59,704 bases of DNA from Butyrivibrio sp. CAG:318 (GCA_000431815.1 FR889241.1:28758-88461); one strand, 5' to 3'; positions 1 to 7,767 are shown, counted from the stretch's first letter. Notes: generated from the letters alone by a model not told the origin. Numbers and translations: made by a program.

Positions 1-398
1 CAGCCGCAGTGGGTTTATGTCGGGGTGTTTATGTATTCATTGGCCGGGTGGAGCCGGTTCTACGATCGGAAATGTGTCATATGATTCACGCGGAGATGCT
101 CTCACGACTGTTTATGGGTTTCTCCGCGGGTTGCTTATGTATCTTCAACCGTAATGTAACTGCATCTCAATCAGAACTGTATCCTATCCTCCACGCGCGG
201 CACTATCCCCCCACATAATCCCGAACTACCCTCGCGCGCACTATAACGCCGGACTGAACACTTCCGCGGCTGTTTGCAGACGCCGGTACTTGGTTTCGGT
301 ACGAAACCTTAGTATCCGCTGCGCCTGCAACCAAACGAAAGTGTGCCGACGGAAATGTTCTGGCCGGCGGCATCCGACGGAAATGTTCTGGCCGGCGT
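1..398. other. Non-coding, repeat-bearing stretch downstream of spoIIQ
   Basis: No open frame here looks like a protein: the longest has no domain, hydrophobic pattern or ribosome site. The sequence is visibly richer in G and C than the neighbouring genes. It holds an 8-bp-stem hairpin (89-96 pairing with 121-128), a 7-bp stem with a 3-base loop (292-298 with 302-308), and a tandem repeat at 346-397. No typical terminator with a T-run for the minus-strand gene ending at 399 is visible. It could be an intergenic spacer with decayed repeats or the edge of a variable region. I assign no function. Confidence 0.6.
346..397. repeat. Two-copy 24-bp tandem repeat (period 28)
   Basis: Identical 24-bp units lie at 346-369 and 374-397 with a 4-bp spacer. 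Each begins CCGACGGAAATG and ends CTGGCCGGCG, and contains the palindrome GCCGGC. The second copy ends one base before the TAA stop of the minus-strand spoIIQ gene (399-401). Confidence 0.9.
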
Positions 399-1127
399 TT
401 ACTTGTCGATCAGGTGAGTCAGTGGATCTACAGGTGTATCGCCATTATCGAGTTCAAAATAGAGGTTGCTGCCTTCCTCGGTAAAGTACCTCGTCGGTTT
501 TGCGATTTTGCCGATAACGGTTCCGGCTTCGACTGTGTCGGATATGCCGACTGCGGGCTCCTGAAGCTGTCCGTAGGTTATTTTATAGCCGTCTCCGACC
601 GATATTACCATGCTTGTCCCAAGGATTGGATCCTCATAGATGTTTTCTACAAGACCAGGAGCGGCACTCTTAACGTCCGTGCCTACCTCTGCTGAAATGA
701 TTATCGCCGGGTTACATTTGTACTGGTCGAGAGTCGGGAAGTATATGGTGTTGTCCATGTTGTATCCCAGAATCACATCTCCATCCACGGGCCAGACAAG
801 GCTGCTGCCATCGTTAAAAGAGAAGACAGGTGCATTTACCTGCACAGGAGTCTCATCCTGCACCTGCGCTGCAGGAAGTGTCGGTGCGTCCGTAGCCGGC
901 TCGCTGGCTGACGGTGCCGTTGTGACAGGCTCTATTCTGGTCGGAACCTGTGTGTCTTTTTCCGTTGAATTGTTGGCAATATTAAGGTCGATATAGTTCT
1001 GTTTTTTACTGTTTGAAGTTGCCCTGACTATCGAAATTACTCCCACAACCAGTGCAGCAACTATGGCAAGACTGGCTACAATGGAGAAAATTTTCTCGCC
1101 GTCAACTTTTCTTTTTTTTCTGTTCAC
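399..1127 (-). CDS. spoIIQ: SpoIIQ-like membrane protein with degenerate LytM (M23) domain
   Basis: 242 aa. The start is a GTG, chosen because GGAGG sits 5 bases upstream (1133-1137); the upstream ATG frame has no such site. A basic N-terminus (NRKKRK) is followed by one membrane segment at about residues 12-35, a Thr/Pro/Ala-rich linker, and a C-terminal domain opening VWPVDGDVILGYN that follows the LytM/M23 fold. The M23 zinc motifs are absent: the first His-x3-Asp position reads NPAII and the HxH position reads NLYFE. In Bacillus, SpoIIQ in the forespore membrane pairs with SpoIIIAH of the mother cell to bridge the septum, and its LytM domain there is also catalytically dead. The spoIID gene immediately upstream supports this assignment over a generic M23 protein. 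Confidence 0.8.
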   Translation of the reverse strand: MNRKKRKVDGEKIFSIVASLAIVAALVVGVISIVRATSNSKKQNYIDLNIANNSTEKDTQVPTRIEPVTTAPSASEPATDAPTLPAAQVQDETPVQVNAPVFSFNDGSSLVWPVDGDVILGYNMDNTIYFPTLDQYKCNPAIIISAEVGTDVKSAAPGLVENIYEDPILGTSMVISVGDGYKITYGQLQEPAVGISDTVEAGTVIGKIAKPTRYFTEEGSNLYFELDNGDTPVDPLTHLIDK

Positions 1128-1187
1128 AATTACCTCCATCCGTGCAGACCATGTATATACGTTCTGCCGCAATTTAGTGTATACAGA

Positions 1188-1216
1188 TATCTTTTCCGGA
1201 TTGAGATTTTTTATAC
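1188..1216 (-). promoter_or_regulatory. Candidate sigma-F/sigma-G-type promoter of spoIIQ
   Basis: On the minus strand a GTATA -35 (1212-1216) lies 14 bases before GGAAAAGATA (1188-1197). This resembles the forespore consensus (GYATA, then GGnnAnAnT) with one mismatch. It overlaps the spoIID stop region and is about 60 bases upstream of the spoIIQ start, so spoIIQ could be expressed in the forespore independently of spoIID. The match is by eye. Confidence 0.4.
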
Positions 1217-2119
1217 ATTGGTTATGGTTATATTTTTATAATAATAATTCAGAATTTCTTTGTACACTGCACCGGCGGATGCTTTGGTTCTGGCGTTGCA
1301 TAGGGACATTCCGTACCCAGCGCCATCTCCTTTTACCGTGAATATTACGTTGCCGGAACTGATGTTGACGGTGAATGATGATGATTTAAGACCCATACAT
1401 GAGGCAAAAGTCTCGCCGTCCGTTGTGATGCGCCCTGCCATTATTTCCGTAACATATCCGGAATCATCTCGCTCTATTATCTGAAATACACCGGCGTCCT
1501 CTGCGTCCATCCTTATGTCGGGCCATGTGTTTTCAAGACGGTCGAGGGCTTCACTGTCAGTGTATTTTACAACCGAGATATAATTATCGTCATTTCTGTC
1601 CTCCATACAGTCGACGGAAGAGAGATAGCCGATATCGGAAGCTCTTGTATAACCTGTACTGATTATATGAAAATAAGGAATGAATAATTTGTTATCATAT
1701 TGCATAACCTCATTCTTGGTATCATCAACAGCCTTTTTTATTGTATTATAATATGTACCATAATCACTGCCCCAGGCAGTCTGCATATCGCCGGTACTCA
1801 TAAATTTGAGGGCAGGGCCGGCAGAATCAGCCGCTGCCCCATTTGATTTCACATATTCCCCATAAGTCCTGATTACCACTGCGAACGCTTTGAGGAATTC
1901 CGGACTGTCTTCTGCCTTATAGTATGCTGCAACCGTTCCTATGACGTAATCCGTCATATCCATATCACGGATGAACAGGTCATTCTGCTTAACAACCGTT
2001 TTTACCGCGTCCTTTCCACTACCGCTGCCATTGTTTCCGGTCATGCACATTGTTATGACAAATGGAACTATAAGACACGCTGCAATATAAATTACTGATT
2101 TTAAAATGGTTTTACGCAT
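1211..2119 (-). CDS. spoIID: Stage II sporulation protein D (SpoIID), apparently degenerate active site
   Basis: 302 aa. The ATG at 2119 is preferred over the GTG at 2140 because GGAAGGAG (2131-2137) overlaps the GTG codon and would serve the ATG. An N-terminal signal anchor at residues 5-25 is followed by a SpoIID domain: DYVIGTVAAYYKAED (about 58-71) aligns with the family's VxxVVAxEMP block, then FLKAFAVVIRTYGEY. The C-terminal block GDGAGYGMSLCNA (264-276) corresponds to the usual GxGWGHGVGMSQYGA. SpoIID is a lytic transglycosylase that thins peptidoglycan during engulfment. The catalytic Glu of the EMP motif appears to be Tyr66 here, and the conserved His of the C-terminal block is missing. 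The order spoIID-spoIIQ is shared with other clostridia. Confidence 0.85.
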   Translation of the reverse strand: MRKTILKSVIYIAACLIVPFVITMCMTGNNGSGSGKDAVKTVVKQNDLFIRDMDMTDYVIGTVAAYYKAEDSPEFLKAFAVVIRTYGEYVKSNGAAADSAGPALKFMSTGDMQTAWGSDYGTYYNTIKKAVDDTKNEVMQYDNKLFIPYFHIISTGYTRASDIGYLSSVDCMEDRNDDNYISVVKYTDSEALDRLENTWPDIRMDAEDAGVFQIIERDDSGYVTEIMAGRITTDGETFASCMGLKSSSFTVNISSGNVIFTVKGDGAGYGMSLCNARTKASAGAVYKEILNYYYKNITITNV

Positions 2120-2142
2120 ATGGCACTGTGCTCCTTCCACTT

Positions 2143-2171
2143 ATTGTATGTTTTTTAACAGAAAAATATTC
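2143..2171 (-). promoter_or_regulatory. Sigma-E-type promoter of spoIID
   Basis: On the minus strand GAATATT (2165-2171) and CATACAAT (2143-2150) are separated by 14 bases (2151-2164). This agrees with the mother-cell sigma-E consensus (KMATATT, 14-15 bases, CATACAnT). It lies 24 bases upstream of the spoIID start codon, as expected for an early mother-cell gene. Confidence 0.75.
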
Positions 2172-2251
2172 AGTACAAGTAGAAAAAAAACACTTTATTT
2201 GATATACTGTATCTATGCTTGTATTTTATAGAACAGCAGAGGCATTGTATT

Positions 2252-3028
2252 ATGATTTATGATAATAGACCAATAGGAGTATTTGACTCCGGAGTCGGCG
2301 GTATAAGTGTTCTCCGCGAACTTACATCAATTATGCCGAATGAGAATTATATATATTTTGGCGATTCACTCAACGCACCTTACGGAACAAGACCGCTTGA
2401 TGAGGTCAGAGAGCTTACCTTTCATACGGCCGGCTACCTCATAGGAATGGGCTGTAAATGTCTGGTTATTGCATGCAATACGGCAACAACTGCCGCGGTA
2501 AGGGCACTTCGCGCCAAATATGAAGGCGTTCCCGTCATCGGAATAGAACCTGCGCTTAAGCCGGCTGTACTTCATAAGCCGCATGGACGTGTTCTGGTTC
2601 TGGCGACCGCTGTCACACTTCATGAAGAGAAATTTCACAGGCTTATGGCTCGTTATGAGAATGATGCCGATATATTTACACTTGCCTGCCCGGGCATAGT
2701 GGAGTTTGTGGAACGCGGAATTATAGAAGGAGAAGAACTGATTGAATACCTTAAGCAGCTTTTGCGGAATTATATCGATAATCCGCCCGATGCCGTTGTG
2801 CTCGGATGCACACATTATCCTTTTGTGCGCAAAGCAATTGATTCGGTTCTTGGCGGACACGCGGAAATATTTGACGGTGGCAACGGAACCGCACGGGAAA
2901 CGGGACATCAGCTTAAGCTTCACGATTTGTGTGCTTCGCCGGATTCTTTAGGAAATGTAACCATACTTAACAGTAAGCCTGAGATGATTCCGATATCTGA
3001 ATGGCTGTTAAAGCTGCCTATTGAATAA
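2252..3028 (+). CDS. murI: Glutamate racemase
   Basis: 258 aa, the usual family length. The start is the ATG at 2252 with AGAGG (2238-2242) upstream; a TTG 33 bases earlier lacks support. It converts L-glutamate to D-glutamate for peptidoglycan precursors, in the cytoplasm and without cofactor. Visible family blocks are IGVFDSGVGGISVLREL at the N-terminus, FGDSLNAPYGTRP, the first catalytic Cys in VIACNTATTAA, and the second in VLGCTHYPFV. All catalytic positions are intact. The gene is divergent from spoIID and is followed after 20 bases by a small membrane protein in the same direction, probably on the same transcript. Confidence 0.95.
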   Translation: MIYDNRPIGVFDSGVGGISVLRELTSIMPNENYIYFGDSLNAPYGTRPLDEVRELTFHTAGYLIGMGCKCLVIACNTATTAAVRALRAKYEGVPVIGIEPALKPAVLHKPHGRVLVLATAVTLHEEKFHRLMARYENDADIFTLACPGIVEFVERGIIEGEELIEYLKQLLRNYIDNPPDAVVLGCTHYPFVRKAIDSVLGGHAEIFDGGNGTARETGHQLKLHDLCASPDSLGNVTILNSKPEMIPISEWLLKLPIE

Positions 3029-3048
3029 TTTTTGCAGGAGTGTTATAT

Positions 3049-3315
3049 ATGATAATATCAATTATTGTGCTTACAGCAATTCTTATCGCTGCACAGCTCA
3101 TTCTCTCAATCAAACAGATTAAAAAAGGCGCCCCGGATGGCAGGACGCTCTTAATTATAACAATTGTATTCTCAGTTATATGGATTCCCTTAAGTGTGTT
3201 CAGACTAATCTACAGCCTGACACCTCTTAAAATATCGTGGTTCATCATTACAGTTGTGTATATGATATTCACCATATGGTATACGAATTCACTGAGCAAA
3301 CAGATGAAACACTGA
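3049..3315 (+). CDS. Small three-segment membrane protein, unknown function
   Basis: 88 aa. ATG at 3049 has CAGGAG 8 bases upstream; a GTG at 3040 lies inside that ribosome site and is rejected. The protein is almost entirely hydrophobic, with three predicted membrane helices (about 2-22, 33-55 and 62-80) separated by short loops (KQIKKGAPDGR and SLTPLK), and ends in a basic tail, SKQMKH. It follows murI by 20 bases and probably rides on its transcript. Its stop codon abuts the convergent ilvN stop at 3316. I recognise no family. Confidence 0.7.
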   Translation: MIISIIVLTAILIAAQLILSIKQIKKGAPDGRTLLIITIVFSVIWIPLSVFRLIYSLTPLKISWFIITVVYMIFTIWYTNSLSKQMKH

Positions 3316-3825
3316 TTATCTGTCTGTATAACTTACAGCCTCGATTGCAACGGCGCCGCCGCGGACTACCTCAAGTCTGTATCCATAGGTTTCGCTAAGC
3401 AGTTTTAAGAGGCTGTTATTTTTATCCTCGGTCATCGTACATTCAAAAAGAATTGTATTCTTGTTGTAATCTTCTATCTTAACGCCGTACACCTGGGATA
3501 TTCTGAAAGCCTCAGCTTTATCTTTCTCAGTGCAGCTGTTGACCTTGACAAACATCAGCTCTTTCATATGTATTGGAAGATCAGTAAAATCCATAACTTT
3601 GACTACTTCCACGCTGCGGTTAAGCTGTTTCTTAATCTGTTCAAATGTCTTATCATCACTTGTCACACCGATTGTCATACGGGACATAGTCGGGTCTTCC
3701 GTAACTCCAACGGTAAGTGTATCGATATTGTATGATTTGCCGGAAAAAAGACCGGAAATTCTTGCAAGTACACCTGTTTCATTCTCTACATATATGGAAA
3801 TCCATCTTTTTTTCATAGTATCCAT
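3316..3825 (-). CDS. ilvN: Acetolactate synthase small (regulatory) subunit
   Basis: 169 aa. I use the ATG at 3825: it sits 8 bases from GGAGG (3834-3838), while the ATG at 3831 is only 2 bases from it. The N-terminal ACT domain (residues 5-80) starts RWISIYVENETGVLARISGLF, and the C-terminal half matches the IlvN C-terminal ACT-like domain. It is the valine-binding regulatory partner of the IlvB catalytic subunit in the first shared step of branched-chain amino acid synthesis. The ribosome site overlaps the ilvB stop codon (3838-3840), so the two are probably translationally coupled. Confidence 0.93.
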   Translation of the reverse strand: MDTMKKRWISIYVENETGVLARISGLFSGKSYNIDTLTVGVTEDPTMSRMTIGVTSDDKTFEQIKKQLNRSVEVVKVMDFTDLPIHMKELMFVKVNSCTEKDKAEAFRISQVYGVKIEDYNKNTILFECTMTEDKNNSLLKLLSETYGYRLEVVRGGAVAIEAVSYTDR

Positions 3826-3837
3826 TATCATATCCTC

Positions 3838-5562
3838 CTAGCCGAACATCATATCCGAAAGAGCGGCTCCGCCCGGGACCATCGGATATACATCATATTC
3901 ACAATCAAGCATAAATTCAATAAGTGTAACTGATTTCGTATTCTCTGCGGCACGCTTAAATGCCTCATCCATCTGTGCCTCGTTCTCAACACGGATGCCG
4001 GTACAGCCATAGCTCTCCGCAAGCTTTACAAAATCCGGTACATATTCCCCGCCGGCACATGTACCGTCTATGCGGCACTGCCTGTTACAGCTTCTTGAAT
4101 AGCGCAGACATGTGCTTGAATATCTCTTATTATAAAACATTTTCTGCATCTGCTTGACATTTCCGAGGTATGTATTATTAAAGATACACAAAATGACCGG
4201 TGTCTCAAGAGCATGTGCTGTCGCAAGCTCCTGAATATTCATCTGCGCTCCGCCATCGCCGGATATACAGATTACAGGATTGCCGGGGTTGCCTATACTG
4301 GCTCCGATTGCCGCCGGGAGGCCGTATCCCATTGTGCCGAGACCGCCGGATGTAAGGAACTGTCTCTTTCCGTCCATGCGGATATATTGTGTGGTCCATA
4401 ACTGATTCTGTCCGACATCCGTCGTAACTATCGAATCCGGGAATAAATCATTGATTTTGTTTATGATTTTCTCCGGAGTCATTCCTTCATAACCGGACAT
4501 CGTTATAGGGATTTCTTTCTTCCATTCATCTATTGATTTAACCCAGGCATCACTCTTTACGGCTGCCGCATGGGTAAGCATCTCATCAAGCGCGGTCTTG
4601 GCATCCGCAACGATTGGAATATTGACTACAATATTTCTCGAAATTGATGCCGTATCTATATCTACATGGATTATTTTTGCATTCTTTGCAAATTCCTCTA
4701 TCTTGCCTGTTATCCTGTCTCCGAATCTTACGCCGATTGCAAAAAGAACATCACACTCGGATATTGCTTTATTGGAGGCATAATTACCGTACATTCCGAT
4801 ATTGCCCACATACATAGGATGGTCAGTAGGGATAACTCCCTTGCCCATGATTGTCGTGATTACCGGAATACGCATTTTCTCGGCAAGATGCGTGAGGCTT
4901 TCTCCGGCGCGGGAAATCTTTACACCGCCGCCTGCCAGAATTACCGGCTTATGTGCCGATTTAAGCATTGTCATCGCTTTCTTAAGCTGTCCGACATGCA
5001 CACCGTTACTTGGCTTATATCCTCTTATTGATATCTCTGACGGATACTCATCCGATCCCATCTCAAGCTGCACATCCTTCGGAATATCCACAACTACCGG
5101 GCCAGGTTTGCCTGTTCTTGCCACATAAAATGCCTTTTTGATAATCGTTGCAAGATCCTTGCGGTCTCTTACCGTTACGGCATATTTGCATATATTACGG
5201 GTAACTCCCACAATATCAACTTCCTGAAATGCATCATTACCTATGAGGTCTCTTGATACCTGACCGGTAAAACATACAAGCGGAACACAGTCATAATTGG
5301 CCGTTGCAATACCTGTCACAAGGTTAGTCGCACCCGGTCCGCTTGTGACAAGGCAGACTCCGACCTTACCGGTGGAGCGCGCATATCCGTCTGCCTCATG
5401 TACAAGTGCCTGCTCATGGCGCGGCAGTATTACATCAATATCGTCCGCATCATATAAAGCATCAAATAAGTCAATTGCCATTCCGCCCGGATATCCAAAC
5501 ACGGTATCCACGCCTTCCTCTCTTAATGCCTTAACAAATAATTCTGTTCCTTTTATATCCAT
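3838..5562 (-). CDS. ilvB: Acetolactate synthase large (catalytic) subunit
   Basis: 574 aa, with GGAGG 9 bases upstream of the ATG. It is a thiamine-diphosphate enzyme condensing pyruvate (or pyruvate plus 2-oxobutyrate) to acetohydroxyacids. The N-terminal pyrimidine-binding domain carries GYPGGMAIDLFDAL and the catalytic Glu in RHEQALVHEADGYAR. The central FAD-type domain is at about 195-330, and the C-terminal diphosphate domain holds GDGGAQMNIQELATA and NNTYLGNVKQMQ. Between NKRYS and VPDFVKLAESYG is a cysteine-rich insertion (Cys485, 492, 496, 502) that I recall in clostridial homologues but not in Escherichia coli IlvB. The frame is continuous through it. The operon order is DUF6472 gene, ilvB, ilvN, with only 20 bases between the first two. 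Confidence 0.95.
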   Translation of the reverse strand: MDIKGTELFVKALREEGVDTVFGYPGGMAIDLFDALYDADDIDVILPRHEQALVHEADGYARSTGKVGVCLVTSGPGATNLVTGIATANYDCVPLVCFTGQVSRDLIGNDAFQEVDIVGVTRNICKYAVTVRDRKDLATIIKKAFYVARTGKPGPVVVDIPKDVQLEMGSDEYPSEISIRGYKPSNGVHVGQLKKAMTMLKSAHKPVILAGGGVKISRAGESLTHLAEKMRIPVITTIMGKGVIPTDHPMYVGNIGMYGNYASNKAISECDVLFAIGVRFGDRITGKIEEFAKNAKIIHVDIDTASISRNIVVNIPIVADAKTALDEMLTHAAAVKSDAWVKSIDEWKKEIPITMSGYEGMTPEKIINKINDLFPDSIVTTDVGQNQLWTTQYIRMDGKRQFLTSGGLGTMGYGLPAAIGASIGNPGNPVICISGDGGAQMNIQELATAHALETPVILCIFNNTYLGNVKQMQKMFYNKRYSSTCLRYSRSCNRQCRIDGTCAGGEYVPDFVKLAESYGCTGIRVENEAQMDEAFKRAAENTKSVTLIEFMLDCEYDVYPMVPGGAALSDMMFG

Positions 5563-5582
5563 CAGTATATTCCTCCTGCGCT

Positions 5583-5762
5583 TTACATCTGCTTGCGAAC
5601 GACCATATATTCATCGCCGTTCTGAAAATACGGACAGTTTCTTACACTGCCCGACATAAAATTATACATCTCGTCTTCATCCAGATTAACGGAGCAGCTG
5701 TAACTCTCCGTCTCTTCATCATATTCATAATATCCGCACATATCGCATATATCCTGTGCCAT
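5583..5762 (-). CDS. DUF6472-type small four-cysteine protein
   Basis: 59 aa. ATG at 5762 is placed 8 bases after GGAGG; the longer frame has no ribosome site. Cys6 and Cys9 (CDMC), Cys23 and Cys43 (NCPYF) suggest a small zinc-binding knuckle, joined by an acidic stretch, YEYDEETESYSC and NLDEDE. The ending GDEYMVVRKQM fits the small Lachnospiraceae proteins annotated DUF6472. Function is unknown. It begins one base after the preceding lipoprotein gene ends and lies 20 bases ahead of ilvB, so it is probably co-transcribed with both. Confidence 0.8.
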   Translation of the reverse strand: MAQDICDMCGYYEYDEETESYSCSVNLDEDEMYNFMSGSVRNCPYFQNGDEYMVVRKQM

Positions 5763-5763
5763 A

Positions 5764-6192
5764 TCATTCGCCTCCAGCCAGTACATATCCGGTCTCGCAA
5801 AGACCGGTCAGATTACCGTTCGTAAGTGTTATTTTAAGAATGCGGTCTCCCGCCGTCTGTATATAATCGCACAATTCGCTGTAATTATCAACCGAGTCGG
5901 CATAAATCGTAAAAGTAACATCATTATCTTTCACAACGTATGTCTTTTCGTAATAATCGTTACCGTTTCTTCCGTAGAATAAAACTTCTGCTTTATCGGA
6001 TACATCTAACAGTTCACCATACGAATTGGGATAAGCATCCGCTATTTTGATGACTGTCTTATCTTCTCCGATGTCATAACTTTGTATAATTCCTTCACGC
6101 CATATTGTGTAATCCGGTTCATACTTCGTACAGCCGGCGCACATTACCATTATAACTGCCAGAACGGCACATGTAAATATCCTCTTATTCAT
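5764..6192 (-). CDS. Small secreted lipoprotein, unknown function
   Basis: 142 aa. The ATG at 6192 has GGAGG 6 bases upstream. A type II signal peptide (MNKRIFTCAVLAVIMVMCAGC) puts the lipidated cysteine at residue 21, so it should be anchored outside the membrane. The mature part has alternating strands (KTVIKIADAYP, EVLFYGRN, DVTFTIYADS, RILKITLTNG) suggesting a small beta-rich domain; I recognise no family. It overlaps the 3' end of the membrane-protein gene upstream by 8 bases, indicating coupled translation and perhaps a shared role at the envelope. Confidence 0.75.
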   Translation of the reverse strand: MNKRIFTCAVLAVIMVMCAGCTKYEPDYTIWREGIIQSYDIGEDKTVIKIADAYPNSYGELLDVSDKAEVLFYGRNGNDYYEKTYVVKDNDVTFTIYADSVDNYSELCDYIQTAGDRILKITLTNGNLTGLCETGYVLAGGE

Positions 6193-7651
6193 GCACTTCC
6201 TCCAATTCATATACTGTATATACACGGTTATCCGCCATGGTTCCGAGAAATCTCCTGTTATTGCTATATATAATACAGTAATCTTTTGAAATATCCACCT
6301 GTCTTGTATTTCCTCTTCCGGTCAGCTCCGTTCCGACAAAAGACGTTCTGCTAAAGACATATTCCGGATTATTATCTGCTACATTATCCACAGCAAATAA
6401 ATCTTTATGCCAGGTTACCGGCACACCTTCCATATTATCCCGCAGATATTTTCTCATATATTCCATACTTGCATCAAGATATGCAAGTCTCTTAATCCGG
6501 TAATCTCCATACGGATATTCCGGTTCGAGTTTACGTCTGTCGGCATCGGTCTTCATTCCGATAATCATAAATACGATTGCGGCAATCGCGGCCAGCCAGA
6601 CTATATATCGTGCTAACCATGCCACCGTATATAACTTGTCCTTATAGAAATCAAATCTGAAATAAGACTCCGTAATCCGGTTGTAGACAGTGAATTTCGC
6701 ACCATCTGTGGTAAGCCTGAGTTCACATTCGGAACTTGAGTTAACCGGCACCCTGAAAGTATCCTGAATATAGTTCTCACTGGATGCACTATAATATGTA
6801 CCGTTCTTTTCAAATTCTGTCGGAAGGCATCGTTCTTCATTGGCTCCCATCATAATACAGCTGCTGCCATAATTGATTATATCAACTGTCTCAACGCCGG
6901 CATTATCACCGTCAACCGTATATTCGCCGCCCAATTCCGGCTTTAACAGGAATACATACGCAATTGCAGTTAATATCACAACCGCCGCACACAGAGCGGT
7001 ATATAAACCTCTGCGCATTTTCTTAAATGAAAATACCACGGTCAGGGATGATGCGAGTGTAAAGACAGCCACTGCAATAATTTTAACTATCATAAGCTCT
7101 GCAGAATAATCCGTCCGTATACGTTCTGCTTTATTCCATGATATAAAATTGCTGAGCGTATGCAGTTCGCTTACCTCTTCACCGCTGTTGCCGGTAGCTT
7201 CGACATCACAATCATCCCAAAAAAATATACTGTCTCCGCCGATATACATACACAAATTATCAAGCTCATATCTGTTGCTGTCATAAAGGCTTACCTGCAC
7301 TCCCTTAGGAATGATTTCCTTGGGAACGTCAAACTCCAGTTCGGCATATCTGGTAGTTCCGGTACCCGCCCATCCGTACAATGAATCTATATAATAATCA
7401 TCAATAACTTCTTCAGCGTCATAAGTATTGTTTACGTTTCCTTCATCATCAGAAATAGTATATACAAAATGCACGGAATCTCCGTTATCTTTCATATCAA
7501 ATATTCTGGTCTTCTCATCAGATGCGTATATGTATCTTCCGTCATAAGTGTTTTTCCTGCTGCCGATTATATTAACTGTTACCAATGCCGCTATGGAAAG
7601 CACCACAAGTGCCGCTGCCACAATCCTCACAATTCCGGTAAATTTTTTCAT
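6185..7651 (-). CDS. Four-segment membrane protein with two large outside domains, unknown function
   Basis: 488 aa. ATG at 7651 with GGAGGG 5 bases upstream. Hydrophobic segments lie at about residues 8-29, 186-208, 215-235 and 345-368. The first two bracket a roughly 155-residue extracytoplasmic domain rich in Tyr, Asp and Gly, and the third and fourth bracket a second of about 110 residues. The C-terminal 120 residues should be cytoplasmic. I recognise no domain. It is the first gene of a run (membrane protein, lipoprotein, DUF6472, ilvB, ilvN). The two outer domains plus a lipoprotein partner suggest envelope function, but this is inference. Confidence 0.7.
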   Translation of the reverse strand: MKKFTGIVRIVAAALVVLSIAALVTVNIIGSRKNTYDGRYIYASDEKTRIFDMKDNGDSVHFVYTISDDEGNVNNTYDAEEVIDDYYIDSLYGWAGTGTTRYAELEFDVPKEIIPKGVQVSLYDSNRYELDNLCMYIGGDSIFFWDDCDVEATGNSGEEVSELHTLSNFISWNKAERIRTDYSAELMIVKIIAVAVFTLASSLTVVFSFKKMRRGLYTALCAAVVILTAIAYVFLLKPELGGEYTVDGDNAGVETVDIINYGSSCIMMGANEERCLPTEFEKNGTYYSASSENYIQDTFRVPVNSSSECELRLTTDGAKFTVYNRITESYFRFDFYKDKLYTVAWLARYIVWLAAIAAIVFMIIGMKTDADRRKLEPEYPYGDYRIKRLAYLDASMEYMRKYLRDNMEGVPVTWHKDLFAVDNVADNNPEYVFSRTSFVGTELTGRGNTRQVDISKDYCIIYSNNRRFLGTMADNRVYTVYELEEVHE

Positions 7652-7672
7652 ATTAACCCTCCATATTATATT

Positions 7673-7701
7673 ATTGTCATAAATTATTGCTTAAATGTCA
7701 A
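7673..7701 (-). promoter_or_regulatory. Candidate sigma-A promoter of the membrane protein-lipoprotein-ilvBN run
   Basis: On the minus strand TTGACA (7696-7701), a 17-base spacer and GACAAT (7673-7678), ending 21 bases before the ATG at 7651. The -35 is perfect but the -10 matches the consensus at only four positions. Confidence 0.4.
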
Positions 7702-7767
7702 GTCAAGCTTGAATTTTATTTAAAAAAGTGTAAATTATATAATTAGTATTTTAATCGGAGTGTGTAA

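Noticed and set aside
9..218. Open frame in the first 400 bases as a gene
   Set aside because: No ribosome site, no domain, no hydrophobic pattern; the region contains hairpins and repeats and reads as non-coding.
399..1127. Active M23 endopeptidase
   Set aside because: Neither zinc motif is present; the protein is better read as SpoIIQ with an inactive LytM domain.
4025..4125. Frameshift in ilvB suspected from the odd Cys/Arg-rich stretch
   Set aside because: The reading frame is continuous and conserved blocks resume directly after it; similar insertions are recalled in clostridial homologues.
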